The position numbers and the translations under genes are program-made. Below the pieces are notes generated by a model, which worked only from the letters and a program-made list of their open reading frames with translations, did not search any database and had not been told where the DNA came from. Of a stretch of 64,000 nucleotides of DNA, positions 1 to 8,182 are shown in pieces. Source of the DNA: Amylibacter sp. IMCC11727 (GTDB taxonomy: Bacteria; Pseudomonadota; Alphaproteobacteria; Rhodobacterales; Rhodobacteraceae); NCBI RefSeq assembly GCF_029854195.1, contig NZ_CP122960.1:248001-312000 (forward strand), written 5' to 3'. How positions within the stretch are numbered: the first letter of the stretch is position 1; every line of letters begins with the position of its first letter.

Positions 1-183
1 ATCAAACAGTATTTCATCTTTGCTGCCGTAATAGTGGTATACATTGGCCTTTGAAATTTCACAGGCCAGCGCCACGCGGCTGACGGATGTGCGATCAAAT
101 CCTTCGTCCGCGAACAATTGGGCGGCGCGATCAAGGATCAATCGCCGCTTTGTTCCGTAGTCTTTGGCAACAGGGCGTGCCAC
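1..183 (-). CDS. TetR-family regulator, 3' part outside window (PaaR-like)
   Basis: The 61 visible N-terminal residues form a typical TetR DNA-binding domain: a helix with FADEGFDRTS, then SRVALACEISKANVYHYYGS, the recognition helix ending in YHYYGSKDEIL. Translation probably starts at GTG 183, directly after the TAG stop of paaK (184-186), so the two genes are likely cotranscribed and translationally coupled. In Rhodobacteraceae and betaproteobacteria a TetR protein represses phenylacetate genes and is relieved by phenylacetyl-CoA. That role is inferred here from position and from the palindrome at 2341. The ligand-binding domain lies outside the window. Confidence 0.85.
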   Translation of the reverse strand, partial: MARPVAKDYGTKRRLILDRAAQLFADEGFDRTSVSRVALACEISKANVYHYYGSKDEILFD

Positions 184-1497
184 CTAGCGTTCGCCTGTGC
201 GGTTGTCTAAAACGCGAACGGCTTTGCCTTGGCTGCGTGGAACGCCCCCTGGCTCTGAAACGTTTACAATCGTTGTGACACCTACATTGGTTTTGATTCG
301 ATTGCGCAACGTTTCGCCTGCTGCGGCGCGGCTGTCCGCGTCAGAGGCGTTTGGATCTGCTTCCACGTTGACACGCATCGCATCCATGCGGCCTTCGCGA
401 TACAGTTCAATTTGGAAATGCGGCGCGAGCCCGTCGACGGTCATCAGTTGTTCTTCGATCTGGGTTGGGAACACATTCACACCTCGTAAAATGATCATGT
501 CATCGGATCGACCTGTGATCTTTTCCATCCGCCGCATGGACCGTGCGGTGCCAGGTAGCAATCGCGTCAAGTCGCGGGTGCGATAACGGATCATCGGGAT
601 GCCTTCTTTGGTCAGTGTGGTAAACACCAACTCTCCTTGTTCGCCATCTTCCACCAGTTCACCCGTCGTGGGGTTGATGATTTCTGGGTAAAAGAAATCT
701 TCCCAAATATGCAGGCCGTCTTTGGTTTCAACACATTCGTTGGCAACACCTGGACCCATAATTTCGGACAGGCCGTAAATATCGACAGCGTGCATATCGA
801 AGGCCTGTTCCACTTCGGAACGCATCGCGTTTGTCCAAGGTTCCGCGCCAAAGATACCAACTTGCAGCGACGTGTCTCTTGGGTCGATGCCTTGGTTTTG
901 AAACTCTTCAAGCAAATTTAGAATATATGACGGTGTAACTGTGATCGCTTGTGGCTTGAAATCATTGATTAACTGCACCTGTTTGGCAGTTTGACCGCCA
1001 CCCATAGGCACAACACAAGCCCCCAGCCGTTCAATACCCACATGGGCGCCCAGTCCCCCCGTAAACAAGCCATAGCCATAGGCGTTGTGAACCATTTCAC
1101 CTGGCCGAACACCAGAGGCGCGCAAAGACCGAGCAACCATATTGGCAAACAGATCACAGTCGTTTTTGGTGTATCCCACAACGGTGGATTTTCCCGTTGT
1201 GCCAGACGAAGCGTGAATGCGGATGATGTCTTCGCGCGGGACGGCGAACAAGCCAAAGGGATAATTGTCGCGCAAATCGTCTTTCACAGTGAAAGGAAAT
1301 TTTGCGAGGTCTTTCAGGTTTTGAACATCATCAGGATGAACCCCAGCTTCGTCGAACCGCTTTTTGTACATTGGTACGTTGGTATAGGCATGGTTCAATG
1401 ACCATTTCAGCCGCTTCAGTTGAAGGGCTTCAATCTCGTCGCGGGACGCGATTTCGATGGGTTCTAGCTCGGATTTCTTTGCGCCAAGATCTTTCAT
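184..1497 (-). CDS. paaK: Phenylacetate-CoA ligase PaaK
   Basis: This 437-residue enzyme activates phenylacetate to phenylacetyl-CoA with ATP and CoA in the cytoplasm, the entry step of the aerobic hybrid pathway. The acyl-adenylate motif IHASSGTTGKSTVVGYT is near residue 100, GIFGAEPWT and YGLSEIMGPG follow, and the C-terminal hinge carries GRSDDMIILRGVNVFPTQIE. The length matches PaaK proteins. I chose ATG 1497 because AAGGAC lies just upstream and the start at 1575 would run into paaG. It is downstream of paaG (10-nt gap) and upstream of the TetR gene. Confidence 0.95.
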   Translation of the reverse strand: MKDLGAKKSELEPIEIASRDEIEALQLKRLKWSLNHAYTNVPMYKKRFDEAGVHPDDVQNLKDLAKFPFTVKDDLRDNYPFGLFAVPREDIIRIHASSGTTGKSTVVGYTKNDCDLFANMVARSLRASGVRPGEMVHNAYGYGLFTGGLGAHVGIERLGACVVPMGGGQTAKQVQLINDFKPQAITVTPSYILNLLEEFQNQGIDPRDTSLQVGIFGAEPWTNAMRSEVEQAFDMHAVDIYGLSEIMGPGVANECVETKDGLHIWEDFFYPEIINPTTGELVEDGEQGELVFTTLTKEGIPMIRYRTRDLTRLLPGTARSMRRMEKITGRSDDMIILRGVNVFPTQIEEQLMTVDGLAPHFQIELYREGRMDAMRVNVEADPNASDADSRAAAGETLRNRIKTNVGVTTIVNVSEPGGVPRSQGKAVRVLDNRTGER

Positions 1498-1507
1498 GAT
1501 ACTGTCC

Positions 1508-2302
1508 TTACGTGCTCTTTTTACCAGAGAAGTTGGGGGCTCTTTTTTCCAAAAAGGAAGAAACGCCTTCGGCATAATCGGGGGTTGCGCCGCAGAACCG
1601 TTGGTATTCTGCTTCTAGGTCGAGTTGCGCATCAAGCGAATTGGTTGAGGCCGCTTGGATTGCTTGTTTGGTTTTGCCTAGACCGATGGTTGGCCCAGCG
1701 GCCAGCTGCGTGGCCAAGGTGCGCGCGGTTTCCATCAGGTCTGCGTCTGGTACGGCTTTCCAAATCAGCCCCCATTCGGCGGCGGTTGAAGCTGGCAAGG
1801 GTTCTGCTGTAAGCGCCAATGCTTTGGCTCGTGCTTCGCCCAACAACCGTGTGAGGCTCCATGTGCCACCGCCATCGGGGATCAACCCAACCTTGGCAAA
1901 CGATTGGATGAATTTTGCACTTTCTGCTGCGATGACGATATCACAGGCCAGCGCGATATTGGCCCCCGCACCAGCGGCCACACCGTTCACGGCACAGACA
2001 ATGGGCATGTCCATAGCCTTAATCTGGCGCACCAGTGGATTGTAAAAATTGGTGAGTGTTTTACCCAAGTCAGGCGGTCCATCCATTTTGGATGGGTCTC
2101 GGTCGCCCAAATCTTGTCCCGCACAAAACCCGCGTCCAGCCCCTGTCAGCAAAACGGCCCGCGCCCCTGATTCCACTGCGGCATTCAATGCGGCACGCAG
2201 GGCCAGATGCATTTCGTCGTTAAAACTGTTCAACCTGTCAGGGCGGTTCAGCGTGATCTCTACCATGTCGCCGTGACGGTTGGATAAGATGGTTTCGCTC
2301 AT
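1508..2302 (-). CDS. paaG: Enoyl-CoA hydratase/isomerase PaaG
   Basis: A crotonase-fold protein of 264 residues. PaaG isomerises ring-1,2-epoxyphenylacetyl-CoA to the oxepin-CoA and also acts later as a delta3,delta2-enoyl-CoA isomerase. The oxyanion-hole segments GRGFCAGQDL (about residue 60) and GVAAGAGANIALACD are clear. LIPDGGGTW contains the Asp that PaaG-type isomerases use in place of the hydratase Glu. ATG 2302 follows GGGGAGAG, so the 12 extra residues of the longer frame are dropped. First gene of the leftward paaG-paaK-tetR unit and divergent from paaZ. Confidence 0.9.
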   Translation of the reverse strand: MSETILSNRHGDMVEITLNRPDRLNSFNDEMHLALRAALNAAVESGARAVLLTGAGRGFCAGQDLGDRDPSKMDGPPDLGKTLTNFYNPLVRQIKAMDMPIVCAVNGVAAGAGANIALACDIVIAAESAKFIQSFAKVGLIPDGGGTWSLTRLLGEARAKALALTAEPLPASTAAEWGLIWKAVPDADLMETARTLATQLAAGPTIGLGKTKQAIQAASTNSLDAQLDLEAEYQRFCGATPDYAEGVSSFLEKRAPNFSGKKST

Positions 2303-2340
2303 ATGACTCTCCCCAATCGTTTCACAATTTTCTTGCATAA

Positions 2341-2354
2341 ACCGACCGGTTGGT
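2341..2354. promoter_or_regulatory. Probable TetR/PaaR operator between paaG and paaZ
   Basis: ACCGACCGGTTGGT is a 7+7 inverted repeat with one mismatch, centred in the divergent paaG/paaZ promoter region. TetR-type PaaR operators are known to resemble ACCGACCGGTCGGT. The match to the nearby TetR gene is inference; it would let one repressor control both directions. Confidence 0.6.
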
Positions 2355-2396
2355 CAATTAATTCCTGATACCAAATAAATGACAAAGGACGCTGCT

Positions 2397-4424
2397 ATGG
2401 GACTTCTCGATGTACACAGCTTTGCCGCGGGGCGGTGGGTTTCACCTGATAGTTCTGCACGGTCTATTGAAAATGCGGTCACAGGGGATGTGATGGCGCG
2501 AGCTGGCTCAGCGCTCGATGTTGCAGAGATGCTGGATTATGCTCGTACCAAGGGCGGGCCTGCGCTGCGGGCGCTGGGGTTTCATGATCGGGCACGCATG
2601 ATCAAAGCACTGGCGCTTCATTTAGGTGAGCATAAACAGGCGCTTTACGATCTGTCTTTTGCAACTGGGGCCACGCAATCAGACCACCTGATCGACATTG
2701 ATGGTGGTATCGGCACGATGTTTGTTTTCGCGTCCAAAGGGCGGCGCGAAATGCCAGATGGACAGATTTATGTTGATGGTGATGTGGAGCAACTGAGCCG
2801 AAATGGCACGTTTCTGGGGCAGCATATTTGCACGCCTTTGCAGGGTGTTGCGGTGCATATCAACGCGTTCAATTTCCCTGTTTGGGGCATGTTGGAAAAG
2901 CTGGCGCCCACATTGCTGGCAGGTGTTCCCGCAATCGTAAAGCCCGCAACCGCCACCTGCTATGTGACCGAACTGGCAGTAAAGATCATGGTCGAAAGTG
3001 GCATCCTACCCGATGGTGCGTTGCAGCTGGTGTCAGGTGGTCTCGGTGACATGTTGGATCAATTGGGTCACCAAGACGTGGTAAGTTTCACGGGTTCTGC
3101 AGACACAGCGTTTAAACTGCGATCAGCGCCACATATCTTAAAAAACTCGATCCGTTTTGTGGCGGAGCAAGACAGTTTGAACGCATCCATCCTTGGCCCA
3201 GATGCGGTAGCTGGAACGCCAGAGTTTGATCTGTTCGTGAAAGAGGTCCAACGGGAGATGACCACAAAAGCGGGTCAGAAATGTACAGCCATCCGCCGTA
3301 TCATCGCGCCCGAAGGACAAGTGGACGCCGTTATTGCGGCATTGTCTGCGCGGCTCGACAAAACGGTTATTGGCGATCCTTCGGCCAAAGACACGCGCAT
3401 GGGGGCCTTGGTGTCCAATGCTCAAAAACGCGATGTGCTGGAAAAAGCGGCGATCATCGCAGACGAGGCGGAACGCGTTTACGGCGATCCAGATGCGTTT
3501 GACGTGTCAGGTGCAGATGGTCAGGCCGGCGCATTTGTGCCGCCGATGGTGTTTCATTGCGCCAATCCCGATACCGCTGTTCGGGTTCATGACACCGAAG
3601 CATTTGGTCCCGTGTCCACTATCATGGGGTATCGTGATCTGGACCACGCCATTTCGCTTGTTAATAAAGGTGAGGGCAGTTTGGTTGCATCGGTCATTAC
3701 GCATGATGCGGATGTGGCGCGTTCCGTTGCAATGGGTGCGGGCGCGTATCATGGCCGTCTGTATTTCAACAACCGCGACAGTATGAACGAAAGCACGGGC
3801 CACGGGTCGCCCTTGCCTCATATGGTGCATGGTGGACCTGGCCGTGCGGGCGGCGGTGAAGAAATGGGCGGCGTGCGCGGGGTCATGCACTACATGCAGC
3901 GCACAGCGATTCAAGGCAGCCCTGATATTTTGACAGCTATCGGCGGCCAATGGGTTGCGGGCGCCGAGGAAAAGAAAGGCCCTGCTCATCCGTTCACACG
4001 CACGTTTAATGAAGTGGAGATTGGGGAGACCATCCACACAGAACCCCGCATTGTTACGATGGAAGATATCGAGCATTTTGCAGAGTTCACGGGGGATACG
4101 TTCTATGGCCACATGGATGATGAAGCTGCTGCACGTAACCCGTTTTTCCCAGGTCGCGTGGCTCATGGCTATCTTCTGTTGTCCTTTGCAGCGGGCTTGT
4201 TCGTTGAACCGAACGAGGGGCCAGTGCTGGCGAACACAGGGTTGAACAATCTGCAATTTATGAAACCCGTTGCGGCCGGTGACAGCATCAAAGTGCGCTT
4301 AACCGTCAAAAAGAAAACACGCCGCACCGATGAATATGGCGAAGTGCGCTGGCATGTGACACTGACAAATCAGGATGATGAATTGGTGGCAGAATATGAA
4401 CTGCTGACGATGAACAAATACTAG
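2397..4424 (+). CDS. paaZ: Bifunctional oxepin-CoA hydrolase / semialdehyde dehydrogenase PaaZ
   Basis: About 675 residues in two domains. The N-terminal aldehyde dehydrogenase (roughly 1-520) has NFPVWGMLEKLAPTLLAGVP, the cofactor loop FTGSADTA, and the catalytic Cys in TTKAGQKCTAIRR. The C-terminal MaoC-type hydratase (roughly 540-675) has FPGRVAHGYLLLS. PaaZ opens the oxepin-CoA ring hydrolytically and oxidises the resulting aldehyde. I prefer ATG 2397, preceded by AAGGAC at 8 nt, over ATG 2379, which has no Shine-Dalgarno. A strong terminator follows at 4443. The epoxidase paaABCDE is not in the window. Confidence 0.93.
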   Translation: MGLLDVHSFAAGRWVSPDSSARSIENAVTGDVMARAGSALDVAEMLDYARTKGGPALRALGFHDRARMIKALALHLGEHKQALYDLSFATGATQSDHLIDIDGGIGTMFVFASKGRREMPDGQIYVDGDVEQLSRNGTFLGQHICTPLQGVAVHINAFNFPVWGMLEKLAPTLLAGVPAIVKPATATCYVTELAVKIMVESGILPDGALQLVSGGLGDMLDQLGHQDVVSFTGSADTAFKLRSAPHILKNSIRFVAEQDSLNASILGPDAVAGTPEFDLFVKEVQREMTTKAGQKCTAIRRIIAPEGQVDAVIAALSARLDKTVIGDPSAKDTRMGALVSNAQKRDVLEKAAIIADEAERVYGDPDAFDVSGADGQAGAFVPPMVFHCANPDTAVRVHDTEAFGPVSTIMGYRDLDHAISLVNKGEGSLVASVITHDADVARSVAMGAGAYHGRLYFNNRDSMNESTGHGSPLPHMVHGGPGRAGGGEEMGGVRGVMHYMQRTAIQGSPDILTAIGGQWVAGAEEKKGPAHPFTRTFNEVEIGETIHTEPRIVTMEDIEHFAEFTGDTFYGHMDDEAAARNPFFPGRVAHGYLLLSFAAGLFVEPNEGPVLANTGLNNLQFMKPVAAGDSIKVRLTVKKKTRRTDEYGEVRWHVTLTNQDDELVAEYELLTMNKY

Positions 4425-4442
4425 GTTTGATCATTGCGCATA

Positions 4443-4477
4443 AAAAACACCCCGCCAGTGAAATGGCGGGGTTTTTT
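4443..4477 (+). terminator. Rho-independent terminator after paaZ
   Basis: Perfect 8-bp stem CCCCGCCA/TGGCGGGG with loop GTGAAA, followed by TTTTTT. An A-run precedes the stem, so it can also work leftward for the convergent protease gene. Confidence 0.9.
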
Positions 4478-4493
4478 GTGAGTGTAGAAAAAA

Positions 4494-6980
4494 TCAGAAG
4501 ATTTCGATGTCGTTTGTCAACTGACCCAAATTCGTAACGCCTTCGATAATCAGGATATCGCCGTCTCCAAAATCAAATTCGGCATTGCCGCCATTGATGG
4601 AACCGAAATCATCGATAACATCCTGCACGGACCGTGTACCCGTCCAAAGGTTATCGTTGAAATAGATGGTGTCAGAGTTGTTCACAAAGTCAGTGATCGT
4701 GTCTTGGTCATCGTTGTTGCTAAAGTAGAAACGGTCCGCATGGTCGCCACCCGTCAACGTATCGTTGCCTTTGCCACCATACAAACGGTCGTTACCGTTG
4801 CCCCCCAACAACTTGTCACCGCCATTGCCGCCAAACAAAGTGTCATCGCTGTTGTGGCCCTTGAGAACATCGTTGCCATCGTGGCCTTTCAACAGGTCAT
4901 CGCCGTTATTGCCTTCGAGCAAGTCATGGCCGCCGTTGCCTTCGAGCGTATCTTTGCCGTTACCGCCTTCTAGGACGTCGCTGCCTTTGCCACCCTCAAG
5001 GATGTCTTTGCCATCGCCGCCTTTCAGCAAGTCTTCGTTGTTGCCGCCCAGCAGACGGTCGTCGTTTGAACCGCCGAACAAGCGGTCTTCGCCGTTGTGG
5101 CCTTTCAACACGTCCTTGCCGTCGCCGCCTTCCAGACGGTCATCACCAGCATTACCCTCAAGCGTGTCTGCACCACCTTGGCCGCGCAGGGTGTCGTCGC
5201 CAACACCACCGATCAAAAGGTCATTGCCAGCGTAACCGCGCAGATCATCATTGCCACGCGCGCCGTGGATTTCGTTATTCGCGCTGTTGCCGCGAATTTG
5301 GTCATCCCCGTCCCCACCATAGGCGTTTTCGATGACGGTGCCGCTAGCCAATGTGGCCCAGTTTATACCGTCAACACGCAAGTGGTTTGTGCCTGTGTGA
5401 TCCAAGTCAAGGAAGATGCTGCCTGCGATTGCAGACATGTTGATCCAGTCATCGTTACCACCGTTGGTGTCGGCAATAACCTGACGCCCTGTTTGACCCG
5501 TCGTGCGGGACAATGTGAAAAAGTCGTCGGTGATGTGGTGGATTGTGTTGGTGTTGGCTGTGCTGCCATAAAAATCCAACCCCCAAGAATTCAGGAAACC
5601 AGTGTCACCACCTGCGCTGTCTTGGATGGACAGTGTCCATGTGCCAGAAACAGAGTCTGTTCCGAGCAAGGAAGTAACACCAAAGGCCCAACCCGTTGTA
5701 ATGTTCGCGCCGCCACCTTGTCGTTCAGAGAGTACGAGGCTTTCGCCGTTTGGACCAATCAAGGTGATGGTGAGATCGCCAACATAGGTGTGTGTGAAGT
5801 CGATCCAGACTGTCAAATCTTCTGCACGCAATGTTGCGCTTACGGATAATGTGGATGTGATCGTGTTAAAGTCGGAAATGGTTTGGTTGTCGGTAACAGA
5901 GAAACTCTCTTCAACTTCGTTTGCCGAAGTCTGTGCGTCACCGTTCATTGTGAGCCATGCTTCGGCCATACGAACTGCTGCAAAGGCATCTACCATGCCA
6001 AAACCGTAGCTGATGTTGAACGTCATACCGCCGCCGTTCCAGTTGGTCGCGCCGTTCGAATACCACGCACCCTGTTCAAAACCTGATGGGGCATCCCCAT
6101 AGGCACTGCCTGTATGAGATGCGGAAATCGCCAAAATGTTTTGAACATCACGCCAGCCAAGATCGCCGTTTGCTTCAAGCATCAAAGCTACAACGCCAGC
6201 AACGGCTGGAGTTGCGGCAGATGTACCGTTGAATCCATCAACATAGTCGCCAGAAGAGTAGCCATCGCTGCCCTCAAGGTCGGTTGTGTAGTTGAAGGCA
6301 GGACCAGACAGCAGGATTGATTGACCGAAGTTGGAATAGTCCGCTACCGTTCCGTCCAGTTCAGTTGCTGCAATCGAAGTTGTATAGCGAACGGCGTTAA
6401 TGCCGTCTGCGTTCGCATCGCGCGTATCGTTGCCCGCTGCCTGCATGATGACTGTGCCTAAGCCGCCGCGGCCGTTTTCAATGGCAACTTCCATGCCGTT
6501 GAACACTTCGTTGTACACAGATGATCCAGTGTTCATCAGGTTCTGATAGCTGCCATAGAGCGGGGTGCGACCCCAGCTGTTGTTCATCACATCAAAGTTT
6601 TGCGCCCACTGTAGGGATGCAATTTGTTAGTCAACTGTTGGCAAACCACCCAAGAATCGTACACCTGTCATGGTCACGCCCCAAGCGACGCCAACACCAC
6701 CGACACCGTTTTCGCCTTCAGCACCGATGATGCCTGCTACGGCTGTGCCGTGACGGTCGTTTGTGCCTGTTGGGATCGGGTCATACGTCACGCCGTTGTA
6801 TTGGAAATGCAACGAGCTGTCGTAGTTGCCAGAAAGATCTTCGTGGGTGTACTCAAAGCCATCGTCGTAAACGCCGACATTTACGCCAACACCGGTAAAT
6901 TCGTCCCAGATGGTTTCTAAATCGCCCATCACGGTCAAGAACTGTTGGCTGTTATAAAGTGGATCGGTTGGAGTGGTCAT
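4494..6980 (-). pseudogene. Secreted subtilisin-like protease with P domain and RTX repeats, interrupted by in-frame TAA
   Basis: The frame is open from ATG 6980 (GGGGAA upstream) to 4494 except for one TAA at 6627-6629; 12 codons later the same frame continues with VMNNSWG. Asp (VGVYDDGFEYTHED) and His (NDRHGTAVAGIIG) of the S8 triad lie before the stop. The oxyanion Asn (QAAGND) and Ser (NGTSAATPAVAGVV) lie after it, so neither half alone can be active. A proprotein-convertase P domain follows, then about 20 RTX nonapeptides and a C-terminal tail typical of type I secretion; there is no signal peptide. The lesion may be a recent nonsense mutation (Gln or Glu codon to TAA), a sequencing error or readthrough. 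The full product would be about 828 residues including the stop position. Confidence 0.85.
4746..5320 (-). repeat. Tandem RTX nonapeptide-coding repeats
   Basis: The 27-nt units encode GGxGxDxLx-type calcium-binding turns, for example GGDGKDVLKG and GGNGNDRLYGG. The units are diverged and coding, so this is protein repeat structure and not a CRISPR or satellite. Such repeats bind calcium outside the cell and help the protease fold after type I export. Confidence 0.9.
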
Positions 6981-7194
6981 GGTATTCCCCTGTCACTGAC
7001 TATTCGCTACATGCCGCATATGTGTGGCCACAATTTGGCGATTGAATGCTCTGATTGAATTTATTGAGCGGTAATTCACCTTCAGATACGCAATCTGCTC
7101 CAAGTTTTCAATGCAAAGCAGTCGAATTTTATGCTGAAGGTGGAAAGATCTGTTTTGGGTCAAAAATAGTTGGAATTAACCAATCTGAGTCCCG

Positions 7195-8037
7195 TTACCA
7201 AGCGAGATATCCAACGGAGCCAAATGCTACTGCCACGCCAAACCATTGCCCCATGGACATGCGTTCTTTAAGAAACGCCCAAGCCAGAATGACGGTAATC
7301 ATGCCAAACATTGACGCTGCAACCGCCGCAAATTCTGGGCGATTGAGGTTGCCAGAACCAATGACAATGCTGTGCGCTGTTGTATCCAAAAGCGCCATGG
7401 CAGCCAAAAAAGGCAATGCGGCGCGGTCAGGCAGTTTTGGCCCTTTCTGGGCGAATAAAAGGATAAGAACGCCAACGGTCGCAGCCACGCGTGTTACCAA
7501 AATAATCGGCAATTCATCGCCTGCTTTTGTTGCGATGTGCCCAACTGCAAACGCCAGCGCGAAGCCAATGCCGCCGAGCAATGCCCAACCAACCGCTGCC
7601 TTAGTTGAATTTTCGGTATCATCAGCTTGCGACAAGTATCCAACCAACGCGACCCCAAGGACTACCGTGCCAACCGCGATCCATTGATCCCACGGTACGA
7701 CTTGGCCTGAAAGGCCAGCCCATGTGATCGACAGAATTGGATAAGCGCCAATGATCGGTGCAACCAATCGAACGGGACCGATTGCGAAGGCTTTGTACAG
7801 GCCAATACATCCCAGCAAGTAGATCCCACCGCCAAGGAGGCTGTATTTGACCCCAGTGCTTGTCATGGCTGTCCAATCTCCCATGCCTGCGGAAATTGGT
7901 AGCAATATAATGCAACCTGACAGCAAAACGGTGGCCAAAGACGGCAAAATGCCCCCTTTTTGAGAAACCTGACGGACGCAAATATCGTGAATGCCCCATG
8001 CTAATGCGGCAATCGTACCGAGCAAAAGTGACAGCAT
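7195..8037 (-). CDS. DMT-superfamily EamA transporter
   Basis: A 280-residue inner-membrane protein with about ten hydrophobic segments arranged as two EamA repeats, as in drug/metabolite transporters. The N-terminus is MLSLLLGTIAALAWGIHDIC and the second repeat starts near AAVGWALLGGIGFALAFAVG. The substrate cannot be read from the sequence. It is divergent from tdm with only about 145 nt between starts, so export or import of an amine-pathway metabolite is possible but unproven. The 210-residue frame opposite it (7055-7687) is a shadow. Confidence 0.85.
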   Translation of the reverse strand: MLSLLLGTIAALAWGIHDICVRQVSQKGGILPSLATVLLSGCIILLPISAGMGDWTAMTSTGVKYSLLGGGIYLLGCIGLYKAFAIGPVRLVAPIIGAYPILSITWAGLSGQVVPWDQWIAVGTVVLGVALVGYLSQADDTENSTKAAVGWALLGGIGFALAFAVGHIATKAGDELPIILVTRVAATVGVLILLFAQKGPKLPDRAALPFLAAMALLDTTAHSIVIGSGNLNRPEFAAVAASMFGMITVILAWAFLKERMSMGQWFGVAVAFGSVGYLAW

Positions 8038-8182
8038 TTTAAACCTTCCCGTCGATACGGGAATAAAAACCCGAATTTACGCGACTCACTTGCTTTGCGA
8101 ACGCAATTTGATATTCTTAGGGTTAAATATTTATTCCGCTCATGCAACATGCAAACGATCGGATCACCTTAAGGACGCTGAC

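Noticed and set aside
4746..5320. Regularly spaced DNA repeats that could suggest CRISPR
   Set aside because: Units of 27 nt are contiguous, in frame and encode RTX nonapeptides; there are no spacers.
7055..7687. 210-residue frame opposite the EamA transporter
   Set aside because: Shadow of a membrane-protein gene; Pro/Thr/Asn-rich with no domain.
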